Source: Actinomycetes bacterium
GTDB taxonomy: Bacteria; Actinomycetota; Acidimicrobiia; Acidimicrobiales; Palsa-688
Length of the DNA stretch: 64,000 bases
Assembly: GCA_021808665.1 (NCBI GenBank)
Contig: JAKBBA010000004.1
Span: 1 to 64,000, forward strand
Reading direction: 5' to 3'
Within the stretch, counting starts at the first letter, position 1. Every line of letters starts with the position of its first letter. Below, piece by piece: positions 48,662 to 58,475 of the stretch. A program made the translations under genes and the position numbers. Below the pieces are notes generated by a model. It saw only the letters and a list, made by a program, of their open reading frames with translations. It had not been told where the DNA came from and ran no database searches.

Positions 48662-49960
48662 TCAGTGACGCAGGTCCCTGAACGGGGTGACCTTGTCGTC
48701 GTTGGGCTCCTTGGGAAGCCCGAGAACCCGTTCGCCGATGATATTGTGCTGGATCTCGTCAGTGCCCCCGTAGATCTGCGGCCCCTGCGCGAACAACGCC
48801 ATCTCGGTCAATGCTCCGGCGAGGTTTCCACCGGCTAGACCGTCGAGGGATGCGGCGTCGGATGACTTGTAGGCGTGGAGCATCCCCCGCGGCCCCAACA
48901 TGGTGAGGCCTAGATCCCGGGACAACCTGAGGATGATACTCATCGACAGCTTGGCGATGTTCCCGACGCCCGGCAGGTCGGATCCAGCAGAGCGAAGAGC
49001 CTTTTGGCGCAGCGTCATGTACCGGCCGATCTCGGTGAGGATGTGGAGCTGCGCCAAACCTTGACGGATCGTCGGGTCGTTGCTGACGCCGAGGTCGGCG
49101 GCTAGGGAGCGGAGCAGGCCAGCTGCTCCGGCAACACCGCCTGGTCCGCCGGAGCCGCCCCGCTGGCGTCCCGAAACAAGATCACCGGCCCTCCTTCCCA
49201 GGTCGCCGGCTATCGAACCGGGGACGGCCGTGCTGGCTCCAGCCGAACCTCCCCCGGCTCCCAGGCCGGCACGCTCGAAAGCGAGGGTGGTGTTGGCTAC
49301 AGCCCACCCGTTGCCAACTCCGCCTATCACGGCGCTGTGAGGAACGCGAGCCTCGTTGATGAAGACCTCGTTGAAAAGGGCGCGTCCCGTCATTTCACGA
49401 AGGGGTCGTACCTCCACTCCGGGCTGCTTCATGTCGAAAGCGAAGTAGGTGATCCCCTGGTGCTTTGGTACGTCAAGGTTGGTGCGGGCCAGAAGCATGC
49501 CCATGTCGGCTACCTGTCCCCCCGAAGTCCAGACTTTCTGTCCGGTCACGACCCACTCGTCGCCGTCGCGTTCCGCACGGCACTGCAGCCCGGCGAGATC
49601 GGATCCGGCTCCGGGCTCGCTGAAGAGCTGGCACCATGCGTCCTGACCGGTAACGATCCGCCTTACGTAACGCTCGATCTGTTCGTCGTCGCCGTGGGTC
49701 GCTATCGTCGGAGCGGCCAGCAGAAGCCCCAGCCCTCCCGGGGCGGGAAGAGCCCCGAACTCCGCTATTTCCTTTTGGGCGCTGACAGCTTCGGCTCGCG
49801 ACAGGCCCAAGCCGAAGCGGTCCGCTGGCAGAGTCGGGGCGGCCCAACCGGACAAGCCGAGTCGCTCCCACCATTGTGCGACGCTCAGGTCGGGATCCCA
49901 GTTGAGCTCCAACCATTCTCGCAGGCCGGTTAGTGTTGCCGCTTCGCTTGAGACGCTCAC
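48662..49960 (-). CDS. Acyl-CoA dehydrogenase with Gly-rich insert
   Basis: A 432-residue flavoprotein oxidising acyl-CoA at the alpha-beta bond. N-terminal helical part, then FAD/substrate loop QLFSEPGAGSDLAGLQCRAE, KVWTSGGQVADMGMLLART, and the C-terminal helical bundle ending in IYGGTDEIQHNIIGERVLGL. Between about 240 and 290, where relatives run straight on, there is a low-complexity Gly/Ala/Ser/Arg insert (for example GRQRGGSGGPGGVAGAAG). GTG start with AAGGAGC nine bases before it. Probably long-chain or steroid-type substrates; not decidable. Confidence 0.88.
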   Translation of the reverse strand: MSVSSEAATLTGLREWLELNWDPDLSVAQWWERLGLSGWAAPTLPADRFGLGLSRAEAVSAQKEIAEFGALPAPGGLGLLLAAPTIATHGDDEQIERYVRRIVTGQDAWCQLFSEPGAGSDLAGLQCRAERDGDEWVVTGQKVWTSGGQVADMGMLLARTNLDVPKHQGITYFAFDMKQPGVEVRPLREMTGRALFNEVFINEARVPHSAVIGGVGNGWAVANTTLAFERAGLGAGGGSAGASTAVPGSIAGDLGRRAGDLVSGRQRGGSGGPGGVAGAAGLLRSLAADLGVSNDPTIRQGLAQLHILTEIGRYMTLRQKALRSAGSDLPGVGNIAKLSMSIILRLSRDLGLTMLGPRGMLHAYKSSDAASLDGLAGGNLAGALTEMALFAQGPQIYGGTDEIQHNIIGERVLGLPKEPNDDKVTPFRDLRH

Positions 49961-50030
49961 AGTTGCAGCTCCTTCGGATGGGTGGTTGGGGAGGGGAACG
50001 CCCTGATCCTAGATGTAGCAGAATCGTTGA

Positions 50031-50612
50031 GTGGCATTCCTCGAAGAGGCACTCCTGAAGGAGGCCGTACTACGGAGCGTCGCGGAACGTCGCCCGCTTG
50101 ACGCACGAGAGGGCGCCAGCAAGGCTTCGATCCTCGAAGGTCTGCAAACCCTGGAGCGTCCCTTCGACCGTCACGCTGATCCGGTTCACGTGACAGGCTC
50201 GGCTGTCGTCGTCGGACCTCGCGGCGTGCTGCTGCACCGCCACAAAAAGCTGAACATCTGGCTGCAACCGGGAGGTCACCTAGACGGCGACGAAGCTCCC
50301 TGGGACGCAGCCCTCCGAGAGGCGGAGGAGGAGACGGGACTTCGCTTCGAGGCCTGGCTCGAACCCCCGGCGCTGCTCCACGTCGACGTCCACCCTGGCG
50401 GATCCGGCCACACCCACCTGGACCTGCGCTACTTACTTGGCGTAGAAGGCGACGACGAACCAGCACCCGGGCCTCAGGAGAGCCAGGAGGTGCGATGGTT
50501 CGGGTGGGAGGAGGCGCTGAGCTTGGCCGACGTCGGGCTTAGAGCCCTCCTTGAGGCGATGCGGCCGGGCCCGCCGGGAGAAGGCGGCGAGTCGCCTAAG
50601 CCCCGTCCTTGA
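50031..50612 (+). CDS. Nudix hydrolase
   Basis: A 193-residue Nudix protein; the box reads GGHLDGDEAPWDAALREAEE then ETGL, matching GX5EX7REUXEEXGU. Preceded by VVVGPRGVLLHRHKKLNIWL. It would hydrolyse a nucleoside-diphosphate-linked compound. Start GTG 50031 or an ATG-less upstream choice; the N-terminal ~50 residues are outside the domain. Its last 17 bases overlap the convergent thioesterase gene, and it is divergent from the acyl-CoA dehydrogenase gene by 70 bp. Confidence 0.88.
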   Translation: MAFLEEALLKEAVLRSVAERRPLDAREGASKASILEGLQTLERPFDRHADPVHVTGSAVVVGPRGVLLHRHKKLNIWLQPGGHLDGDEAPWDAALREAEEETGLRFEAWLEPPALLHVDVHPGGSGHTHLDLRYLLGVEGDDEPAPGPQESQEVRWFGWEEALSLADVGLRALLEAMRPGPPGEGGESPKPRP

Positions 50613-51429
50613 TAGGCCTGAGCAGAACTTCCTGACTGACGGTCGCAAGGTGGGTGCCGTGACGGTCGAAGACGTGACCGGCAGCAAGCCCACGGGGTAC
50701 TCCCACACCCTCGCAGCGAAAGTCGTGTAGCTGCCATTCCCCGTCGGGCACGCGGTGATGGAACCATATGGCGTGGTCGAGGCTTGTCCCGCTCCAATGC
50801 CGGCCACTCACTCCGTCCCCGGACTGCTGAGCTGATCGTACGCTGTCAGTTGCGAGGTCGTCCGACAGGAACGCCAAGGCGGCGGCTGACAGCACCCAGC
50901 TGTCGCCGGCGGAGTCGCGCGCTCGCAGCCAGGCTGTCGTCCGGCCGTTGTCGTCGCCCAGCATGCGGCGCTCCAGCATCGAGCCCCACCCGGATTCGGG
51001 GAGGTCCTCGGGCGGGGTCGCCTCGGGCATCGGACGGGTCTGGAGGTAGCGTTCCGCCTGGCCCATCTGGAACGAAGCCGACATGTTGAGTATGGCTCCG
51101 CCTGATTGGGAAGCGACTACAGACCTTGTCACGAAGCTCCGCCCGTCACGAAGCCGATCGACGTCGAAGCGTATCGGCTGTGAGGCGTCACCTCGACGTA
51201 TGAAGTAGGCGTGCAGGGAGTGCACGACGTAGCGAGGATCGACAGTCGCAGCTGCTGCAACGAGGGACTGGGCGACTATCTGGCCGCCGAACAGACCGCC
51301 CCAGGGGTAGCTGGGACCTTCGCCTACGTAGGAGTCAGGTCCCCGCCGGTCGAGGTGCATCATCTCCTTGAAGTTCATCGCGCCGGGCAGGCGAGGTCGG
51401 ATAGGAAGTCGGGGCGGGGCATGCGTCAA
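50596..51429 (-). CDS. Acyl-CoA thioesterase, TesB type
   Basis: A 277-residue double-hotdog thioesterase: YPWGGLFGGQIVAQSLVAAA and VHSLHAYFIRRGDASQPIRF in the first hotdog, SLDHAIWFHHRVPDGEWQLH (Asp catalytic) and TVSQEVLLRP in the second. It hydrolyses medium- to long-chain acyl-CoA to free acid and CoA. The TTG start at 51429 overlaps the stop of the zinc-ribbon gene upstream (TTGA); ATG 51378 is an alternative. It fits the local set of acyl-CoA enzymes. Confidence 0.9.
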   Translation of the reverse strand: MTHAPPRLPIRPRLPGAMNFKEMMHLDRRGPDSYVGEGPSYPWGGLFGGQIVAQSLVAAAATVDPRYVVHSLHAYFIRRGDASQPIRFDVDRLRDGRSFVTRSVVASQSGGAILNMSASFQMGQAERYLQTRPMPEATPPEDLPESGWGSMLERRMLGDDNGRTTAWLRARDSAGDSWVLSAAALAFLSDDLATDSVRSAQQSGDGVSGRHWSGTSLDHAIWFHHRVPDGEWQLHDFRCEGVGVPRGLAAGHVFDRHGTHLATVSQEVLLRPIKDGA

Positions 51430-51635
51430 TCCTTTGTGGCTACATGGTTAGGCGTAACGTGCATTGCCGGCTCGAACCGGCCCGCCTCTACCTGTGATGG
51501 TGTCGGTGCGAAAGCCCGGGTCAGCTCAGCCCTGCACGAGGTGCAAGGTCCCCAAAACCGTTCGGAGACGGCGATGTTGCATCTGGGGCAGTCGAAGCGC
51601 TCCGAGGCCTCCGATCCCGCTATTGGTTGTGTCAT
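51426..51635 (-). CDS. Small zinc-ribbon protein
   Basis: A 69-residue protein with one CxxC-x15-CxxC zinc ribbon (FDCPRCNIAVSERFWGPCTS, CRAEL) and a tail ending in EPAMHVTPNHVATKD. Tails of the form YEPKMNVTPNAVATKE occur in small actinobacterial proteins I recall as uncharacterised, so the family is conserved. Its TGA overlaps the thioesterase TTG, implying coupled translation. Start is ATG 51635. Confidence 0.75.
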   Translation of the reverse strand: MTQPIAGSEASERFDCPRCNIAVSERFWGPCTSCRAELTRAFAPTPSQVEAGRFEPAMHVTPNHVATKD

Positions 51636-51663
51636 CGTCGCCGTAGGGTATCGCTAAACACCG

Positions 51664-52698
51664 TCAGTGCAGCCCGAGCGCGGCGGCGCAGGCCGGCCAC
51701 TGCCCCCAACCGGCGGCTGCTTGAAGTTTCTGGGCGGCGGCGTCTTGCATTGCCGGTGAAGCCTGGTTGGGGCTGCCGGGCATCCCGAGATCTGTCCAGG
51801 TTTGCTGAGTGAACTGGTAGGCGCCGTAGAAGCCGTTGCCAGTGTCGGCGGAGTAGTTCCCGCCCGACTCGCAGTTACGCAGTTCAGCCCAGACTCCTCC
51901 GGCTGTCGACGGGGGAAACGCCGGCGACGGCGGCAGCTGGGCTTTGGTAGGTGACGAGGCAGACGCCGCCGGCTCCGGTATGACTGGGGTGAGCACCCGA
52001 ACGAGACCGTCTGACAGAGGTACCCCCTGGGTCGAGGGACTCGGGACGAAGGCAGCTTGGCGCTCGGCGGCCTGGAGGTCGCTTTGCAGTACCGCCAGTT
52101 CGGAGTCGGCGCTCGACGCGGCGCTGACGGCCGCTGACTGCGCCTTGGCAGCTGCGGCGGTCGCCTCGTCGGCAGCTTTGAGATCTCCCCGGAGCGTCGC
52201 CGTCGCCGAGCTCACCTGCGACTCCAAGACCTGGTAGGCCGCCAGGGCGCCGGAAATGTTCCCCACGACAACGCTCAAGTAGGTATCTGTCAGCGACTGG
52301 CCGAGCTCAGCCGAAACCCGCCCGGGTGGTGGAGCACTTAGATCTCCCACATAGCCGGCGAGGGCGGCGGACCGCAAAGCTGACAGGGCGTCAGCCCTGC
52401 GGGAGGAGAGGACCGCCGCCTGAGCGGTTGCGGATGCGACTTGCTGGGCGAGGACGGACGCCGCTGTGGAAGCCTCCTCGTAAGCTACGGTCGCCGCGTG
52501 GACACGTGTGGCTCCAGCAGTTACCACCGCTTCTAACGAGGAGATCCGTGAGGACAACGAGGTTGGCTGCGCAGCTGCGGCACCGTCTTGGCAAATTGCG
52601 GCAGGCGCGCCAAGCAGGACAGCTGTCACGCCGAGGCGGACGAGTGCCCTCACCGCGAAAAAGCGCCGTAGAAGACTTCCTACGGCAGCAGTTCGCAC
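51664..52698 (-). CDS. Resuscitation-promoting-factor-like cell-wall hydrolase
   Basis: A 344-residue secreted protein. A hydrophobic signal segment (FFAVRALVRLGVTAVLLGAP) is followed by a long Ala-rich coiled coil (LSSRISSLEAVVTAGATRVH onwards to about 220), a Pro-rich linker, and a C-terminal Rpf/transglycosylase domain: WAELRNCESGGNYSADTGNG with the catalytic Glu, GAYQFTQQTWTDLG, and QDAAAQKLQAAAGWGQWPAC. Rpf proteins cleave peptidoglycan to wake dormant cells. The coiled-coil-plus-lytic layout resembles RipA/RpfB-like secreted hydrolases. GTG 52698 starts the signal segment; the open frame beyond it is unrelated. Confidence 0.85.
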   Translation of the reverse strand: MRTAAVGSLLRRFFAVRALVRLGVTAVLLGAPAAICQDGAAAAQPTSLSSRISSLEAVVTAGATRVHAATVAYEEASTAASVLAQQVASATAQAAVLSSRRADALSALRSAALAGYVGDLSAPPPGRVSAELGQSLTDTYLSVVVGNISGALAAYQVLESQVSSATATLRGDLKAADEATAAAAKAQSAAVSAASSADSELAVLQSDLQAAERQAAFVPSPSTQGVPLSDGLVRVLTPVIPEPAASASSPTKAQLPPSPAFPPSTAGGVWAELRNCESGGNYSADTGNGFYGAYQFTQQTWTDLGMPGSPNQASPAMQDAAAQKLQAAAGWGQWPACAAALGLH

Positions 52699-52830
52699 CA
52701 GTACGGGGAAACGTGGTGAGATGGAAACGATGATACCGCCCCAACCGGGCCCTCCACCAAGCCGACCCAATTCTTTGCACCACAAAAGCAAAAAAACGCG
52801 CAGCTTCACCCCTGACGGAAGGATCTGATA

Positions 52831-53610
52831 ATGCAAGACCGCAACCGGGACGTGCAAGTGACGATGGGCGACGACTACGTCGGCGAGGTCAGGATATGCC
52901 GTCCTCCCAACAATTTCTTCGACGCTACTCTGATCAGGGCAATCGCGGACGCCTACGACGAGCTGGCCGAGGGATCGTGCAGGGCCATCGTGTTGTGCTC
53001 GGAAGGAAAGCACTTTTGTGCGGGCGCCGACTTCCACGGCCAAAGCGATGCCGAGGCTCTTCCCGAAGAAGGAGCGAGCGCTCTATACAGGGAGGCGCTC
53101 AGACTATTTAGGTCCAAGCTGCCCGTCGTCGCCGCCGTGCAAGGAGCCGCAGTTGGCGGGGGCTTGGGACTGGCTTGCTCGGCGGACTTTCGGGTCGCGT
53201 GCAAGGAGGCCCGCTTCGTCGCGAACTTCGCCCGTCTCGGGTTCCACCAGGGCTTCGGTTTGAGCGCCTCGCTTCCGGCGATAGTCGGCCAGCAGGCCGC
53301 ACTGGAGATGCTCTACACCGGGCTTCGGGTTACAGGCGAGCAGGCTATGGAGCTAGGGCTGTGTGACAGGCTCGTACCCGCCGACGGCTTGATTGACGCA
53401 GCCAGGGATCTCGCCGGAGCAATAGCGAGATCGGCCCCCCTCGCGGTGCGGTCTATAAAGGTGACCATGCGCTCGGATCTCGCCGACAAGGTGGAAGCCG
53501 TACTTGCGAGGGAGGACTCAGAGCAGGTCTCCCTCAGAGTTACCGAGGACTTCGCCGAGGGTAGCGCAGCTAGTCTTGAACGTCGGGAGCCAGTCTTCAA
53601 CGGCCGCTGA
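52831..53610 (+). CDS. Enoyl-CoA hydratase/isomerase
   Basis: A 259-residue crotonase: VRICRPPNNFFDATLIRAIA, oxyanion-hole SEGKHFCAGADFHGQSDA, GAAVGGGLGLACSADFRVA and ARLGFHQGFGLSASLP. It adds water across, or shifts, the double bond of an acyl-CoA in beta-oxidation. The normal second catalytic Glu position (after FARLGF) reads HQGF, so isomerase or altered activity is possible. ATG 52831 with AAGGATC nearby. Single plus-strand gene between the Rpf gene and the S-adenosylhomocysteinase operon. Confidence 0.87.
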   Translation: MQDRNRDVQVTMGDDYVGEVRICRPPNNFFDATLIRAIADAYDELAEGSCRAIVLCSEGKHFCAGADFHGQSDAEALPEEGASALYREALRLFRSKLPVVAAVQGAAVGGGLGLACSADFRVACKEARFVANFARLGFHQGFGLSASLPAIVGQQAALEMLYTGLRVTGEQAMELGLCDRLVPADGLIDAARDLAGAIARSAPLAVRSIKVTMRSDLADKVEAVLAREDSEQVSLRVTEDFAEGSAASLERREPVFNGR

Positions 53611-53641
53611 GCTCTCCAAGGCGCCAAGTGCTAAGGGGATC

Positions 53642-53809
53642 TCAGCGGATCTGGTGGTAGAGGCCGTATCCGCCGATTCCTATCGCGATGACCAACGCCA
53701 CCGATACTAAAACGGCGAACAGCAAATCGGCTTTCCGGCTCACAAGGGCGTAGATGCCTAGCAGTTGCGCGACCACCAGCAGAGCGCCGGCTGAGTAGAC
53801 CAACGTCAC
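53642..53809 (-). CDS. Small two-helix membrane protein
   Basis: A 55-residue open frame missed by length filters: LVYSAGALLVVAQLLGIYAL then VSRKADLLFAVLVSVALVIA and IGIGGYGLYHQIR, i.e. two membrane helices joined by a short basic turn. Start GTG 53809 (no ATG/GTG/TTG earlier in the frame before a stop), stop TGA 53642-53644. Codon use is high-GC at third positions, like the neighbours. It lies upstream of nothing on its strand; no family recognised. Confidence 0.5.
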   Translation of the reverse strand: MTLVYSAGALLVVAQLLGIYALVSRKADLLFAVLVSVALVIAIGIGGYGLYHQIR

Positions 53810-53938
53810 TTCGGTGCTATCACCAGCTGTGATCCGCGGGCGGCCTTCGGGCTCAGAAGCGACGTTCTCATCGCAGTGAGCCTACTTGGCCTCCCGGGGG
53901 CCTGCTAGGCGGTCCGGGAGGCCAACAAGCCGTGAATC

Positions 53939-55402
<1,464 letters not shown>

Positions 55403-55459
55403 GCTACGCAGCCGTGGCCGTTACGTCCCGAGCATCGTCTTGAGGTAGGTTCCACGGCC

Positions 55460-56167
55460 GTGGACAAAAACACTGTACTAGTGATCACAGCCCATCCAGA
55501 CGACGTCGACTTCGGGGCCGGAGGCACCGTTGCCAAGTGGGCTGCCGCAGGAGTCAAGGTGACATACTGCGTGGTCACCGACGGCGACGCGGGCGGCTTT
55601 GACCCCGACGTTCCTCGCAGGCAGATAGGTCCCATCCGCCGGGCGGAGCAGGTAGCCGCTGGCGAGGCGCTCGGAGTGAAAGACGTCATATTTCTCGGAT
55701 ATCCCGACGGGCGCTTGACCCCTTCGATCGAACTGCGTAGGGACCTGTCGCGGGTGATACGACAGGTAAAGCCCGCGCGGGTCGTCTGCCAGTCGCCCGA
55801 ACGGAACTACGAGCGGATCTACGCCAGCCACCCAGACCATCTAGCGGCCGGAGAGGCAGCGCTGTCGGCGGTGTACCCCGACGCCCGGAACCAGTTCGCC
55901 CACCCCGAGCTCGCGGCCCAGGGACTTGACGCCCACACGGTCGAGGAGGTGTGGCTGATGGGATCCGACAAGCCGGACACCTTCGTCGATATCACGGCTA
56001 GCTTTCAGGCAAAACTTTCCGCTCTTAGAGCTCACGTAAGTCAACTAACCGACGCTGACGGGCGCCTCGAGGAGAGGCTTAGGGGGTGGGCTTCTGAGCA
56101 GGCCAGGGCCGCCGGAAAGAGCGAGGGCACGCTCGTCGAGGGCTTTCGGCGTATAAGCACCTCGTAG
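55460..56167 (+). CDS. PIG-L family deacetylase (LmbE-like)
   Basis: A 235-residue zinc deacetylase: metal motif ITAHPDDVDFGAGGTVAKWA (AHPDD), VTDGDAGGFDP, and late His in NYERIYASHPDHLAAGEAAL. The family includes MshB and Mca of mycothiol metabolism and GlcNAc-PI deacetylases; which substrate applies cannot be decided. Start GTG 55460 (ribosome-like GAGGTAGG upstream); longer frames overlap ahcY and are rejected. Convergent with an acyl-CoA dehydrogenase gene 13 bp away. Confidence 0.87.
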   Translation: MDKNTVLVITAHPDDVDFGAGGTVAKWAAAGVKVTYCVVTDGDAGGFDPDVPRRQIGPIRRAEQVAAGEALGVKDVIFLGYPDGRLTPSIELRRDLSRVIRQVKPARVVCQSPERNYERIYASHPDHLAAGEAALSAVYPDARNQFAHPELAAQGLDAHTVEEVWLMGSDKPDTFVDITASFQAKLSALRAHVSQLTDADGRLEERLRGWASEQARAAGKSEGTLVEGFRRISTS

Positions 56168-56179
56168 GTTCGGTGGCGT

Positions 56180-57364
56180 TCAAGGGCTGTCGGCGAACGG
56201 CTTGGACTTGTCCACTCTGGGCTCGGCGGGCAGCCCAAGGACCCGTTCGCCGAGGATGTTGCGCTGGATCTCGTCGGTGCCACCCCTAATCGACAAGGAC
56301 GGGCTGACGAGGAACATGTTCACCCACTCGTCGGGGCCATCAGGGTAGGCAGTGGCGGCCCCGCCCTCGACTGTCATCGCCAGGTCGGAGAGAGACTTGA
56401 CCAGCGCTGTGCCCCGCAGTTTAGATCCAGATCCTTCCGGGCCTGGCGTCCTACCGGCCAAAGCAGCAGCCTTCAAGCGCTCTTCGTTAAACCTGATAGC
56501 CTCATAGCCGATATAATTCTTTACCAACTTATCTCGTAGTACTTCGTGCGAATGGGGGAGCATCCCGGCGAGCCGTAACAGTTGGTCGCGGTGTACTCCC
56601 AGACCACCGCCCAGCGAGCCCCTCTCGAAGCTCAAGCAGGTGAGAGCGACCGACCATCCGCGTCCGGGCTCGTCGATTCGATCCGAGTCGGGGACCCAGA
56701 CGTCGTCGAGGAAGACCTCGTTGAAATGGGCGTCTTTGTTCATCTGCACGAGGGGTTTCACGGTCACTCCGGGAGACGCCATGTCCAACCCGAAGGCCAC
56801 GATCCCTTTGTGCTTAGGAAGGGAGGTGTCGAAGCGAGCCAGGAGCAGCCCCCACTTGGAGTAGTGGGCGCGCGACGTCCAGACCTTCGAGCCGGTGATC
56901 CGCCACCCCTGCCCGTCTCGACGGGCCCGAGCAGAGAGGCCGGCGAGGTCCGAACCGGCGTCGGGTTCAGAGAACAGCTGGCACCAGATCTCCCCGCCGC
57001 TGCGGATTGCTGGCAGCCAGCGGCTTTTCTGCTCGTCCGTTCCGTGCGCGAGGATCGTAGGGCCGACAAGGTCGATCCCGACCATCCACGGGTAAAGGTC
57101 AGGGGCTTCGTAGCGTGCGAGCACCGTCCGTACGACGCCGGCTGACTCCGCGTCGAGACCCATTCCCCCGTAGATCTCCGGCCATGTCGGAGTGATATAG
57201 CCGCCTTGGGCGAGGGTGGCCAGATAGTTACGGCCAGCATCCAGATCGTCAAGACCGGCTCCGAGGACCGCCAGCGGCGAGTCCGGGTTCCTGTGCTCCA
57301 GAAGGCCGTCGAGCTCGGCAGCGACCTTATCCTCAAGGGCTACGAGGTCCCCGTCTTCGTCCAC
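56180..57364 (-). CDS. Acyl-CoA dehydrogenase
   Basis: A 394-residue flavoprotein: QLFSEPDAGSDLAGLSARAR, KVWTSRAHYSKWGLLLARFD, GLDMASPGVTVKPLVQMNKD, and IRGGTDEIQRNILGERVLGL before the end. It catalyses alpha-beta oxidation of an acyl-CoA with an electron-transfer flavoprotein acceptor. No Gly-rich insert, unlike the paralogue at 48.7 kb; otherwise the two share layout and ending. Start GTG-type Met at 57364. The ferrochelatase gene follows upstream on the same strand by 22 bp. Confidence 0.9.
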   Translation of the reverse strand: MDEDGDLVALEDKVAAELDGLLEHRNPDSPLAVLGAGLDDLDAGRNYLATLAQGGYITPTWPEIYGGMGLDAESAGVVRTVLARYEAPDLYPWMVGIDLVGPTILAHGTDEQKSRWLPAIRSGGEIWCQLFSEPDAGSDLAGLSARARRDGQGWRITGSKVWTSRAHYSKWGLLLARFDTSLPKHKGIVAFGLDMASPGVTVKPLVQMNKDAHFNEVFLDDVWVPDSDRIDEPGRGWSVALTCLSFERGSLGGGLGVHRDQLLRLAGMLPHSHEVLRDKLVKNYIGYEAIRFNEERLKAAALAGRTPGPEGSGSKLRGTALVKSLSDLAMTVEGGAATAYPDGPDEWVNMFLVSPSLSIRGGTDEIQRNILGERVLGLPAEPRVDKSKPFADSP

Positions 57365-57386
57365 GTCGGAGAATCTAGCCGAGCCG

Positions 57387-58358
57387 CTACGGTCCTGTCG
57401 TTGGGCTGGTACAGCAACCTTCGAAGCACCAGTTCCGCTTGGCGACGTGGGGCTCTAGGGCGTCCACCAAGCCGACGAGCATCGCCGCGAAGCGAGGATC
57501 AGGCCCGGAGGTGGCCGAACGGACCAGTTTCAGGCCGACGGTCTCGGCGTGTTGGGCTGCGGCGACGTCGATATCGTAGACGACCTCCATGTGATCGGAT
57601 ACGAATCCTATGGGGGCGACGACGACAGCGTCGCAGGCCCCAGCGAGGCGGTCCAAGACGTCGATGATGTCGGGCCCCAACCAGGGTTGCGAGGGCGACC
57701 CTGACCTGCTCTGGTAGACGACGTGGACGAGCGACGCGTCGATTCCTACTCTGGCTGCCACGGCCGCTGCGACGTAGCGAAGTTGGTTCTCGTATTCGCA
57801 GGAGGCCGCCATGGACTCGGGAATGCTGTGCGCGGACATGAGCACGGGCGTTGCAGCTGGGACGTGGCGGTAGACCTCCCCGAGGCCGTCGGCTAGGGGC
57901 TGGAGGAACCCATCCTGATCGAAGTAGGGGCCGACTCGAAACAGGCCGGGGGTCTTGCTGCCAACCTCCTTCGTGGCCAACCGGAGCTCTTCTAGGTACT
58001 GGCGGCAGCCGCTGTAGGAGGAGTAAGCAGACGTGGTCACGACAGCTGCTCGCTCCACTCCGGCGGCCACCATCCGCCTCAGCGTGTCGGCGAGATAGGG
58101 GTGCCAGTTACGGTTGCCCACATAGACGGGGATTCGCTCGCCACGCTGCGCGTACAGCGCCTCGATAGCGGCTGCGAGCTCGCGGTTAAGTCCATTGAGA
58201 GGGCTTCGTCCACCAAGGAGCATGTACTGCTCCTTGACCTTCTCAAGTCGGCCCGGCGGGATGCGCCGTCCCCGAAGCACGTTCGCCAGGAAGGCGTCCA
58301 GGTCGGCGGGACCCTCCGGGCCGCCGAAAGACTGTAGGAGAATCGCGTCAGGAACCAT
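57387..58358 (-). CDS. hemH: Ferrochelatase (coproporphyrin type)
   Basis: A 323-residue HemH inserting ferrous iron into a porphyrin. DAILLQSFGGPEG (N-terminal), VKEQYMLLGGRSPLNGLNRE, TTSAYSSYSGCRQYLEELRL, MSAHSIPESM (His) and VVAPIGFVSDHMEVVYDID are family hallmarks. Four cysteines stand where actinobacterial enzymes hold a 2Fe-2S cluster: YSGC (internal) and a C-terminal NWCFEGCC. In actinobacteria the substrate is coproporphyrin III. ATG 58358 is the start; the frame continues upstream without homology. The end is close to the acyl-CoA dehydrogenase gene. Confidence 0.92.
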   Translation of the reverse strand: MVPDAILLQSFGGPEGPADLDAFLANVLRGRRIPPGRLEKVKEQYMLLGGRSPLNGLNRELAAAIEALYAQRGERIPVYVGNRNWHPYLADTLRRMVAAGVERAAVVTTSAYSSYSGCRQYLEELRLATKEVGSKTPGLFRVGPYFDQDGFLQPLADGLGEVYRHVPAATPVLMSAHSIPESMAASCEYENQLRYVAAAVAARVGIDASLVHVVYQSRSGSPSQPWLGPDIIDVLDRLAGACDAVVVAPIGFVSDHMEVVYDIDVAAAQHAETVGLKLVRSATSGPDPRFAAMLVGLVDALEPHVAKRNWCFEGCCTSPTTGP

Positions 58359-58475
58359 ATGAGAGCGATATTCACTGTAGCTGGATGCGACCCGCTGTCG
58401 ACGCCTAACTTGCGCCCAGCCGCAGTTAGCCCAGTGGCAGGGGTCGGGCATTGAAAAGGGCGCTAACGTCTTGGC

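Noticed and set aside
52699..53043. N-terminal extension of the Rpf-like frame
   Set aside because: Crosses the divergent hydratase gene and precedes the signal segment without homology.
55403..55459. Possible SAH riboswitch upstream of ahcY
   Set aside because: Only 57 bp separate the divergent start codons, too little for the aptamer, and no matching core is seen.
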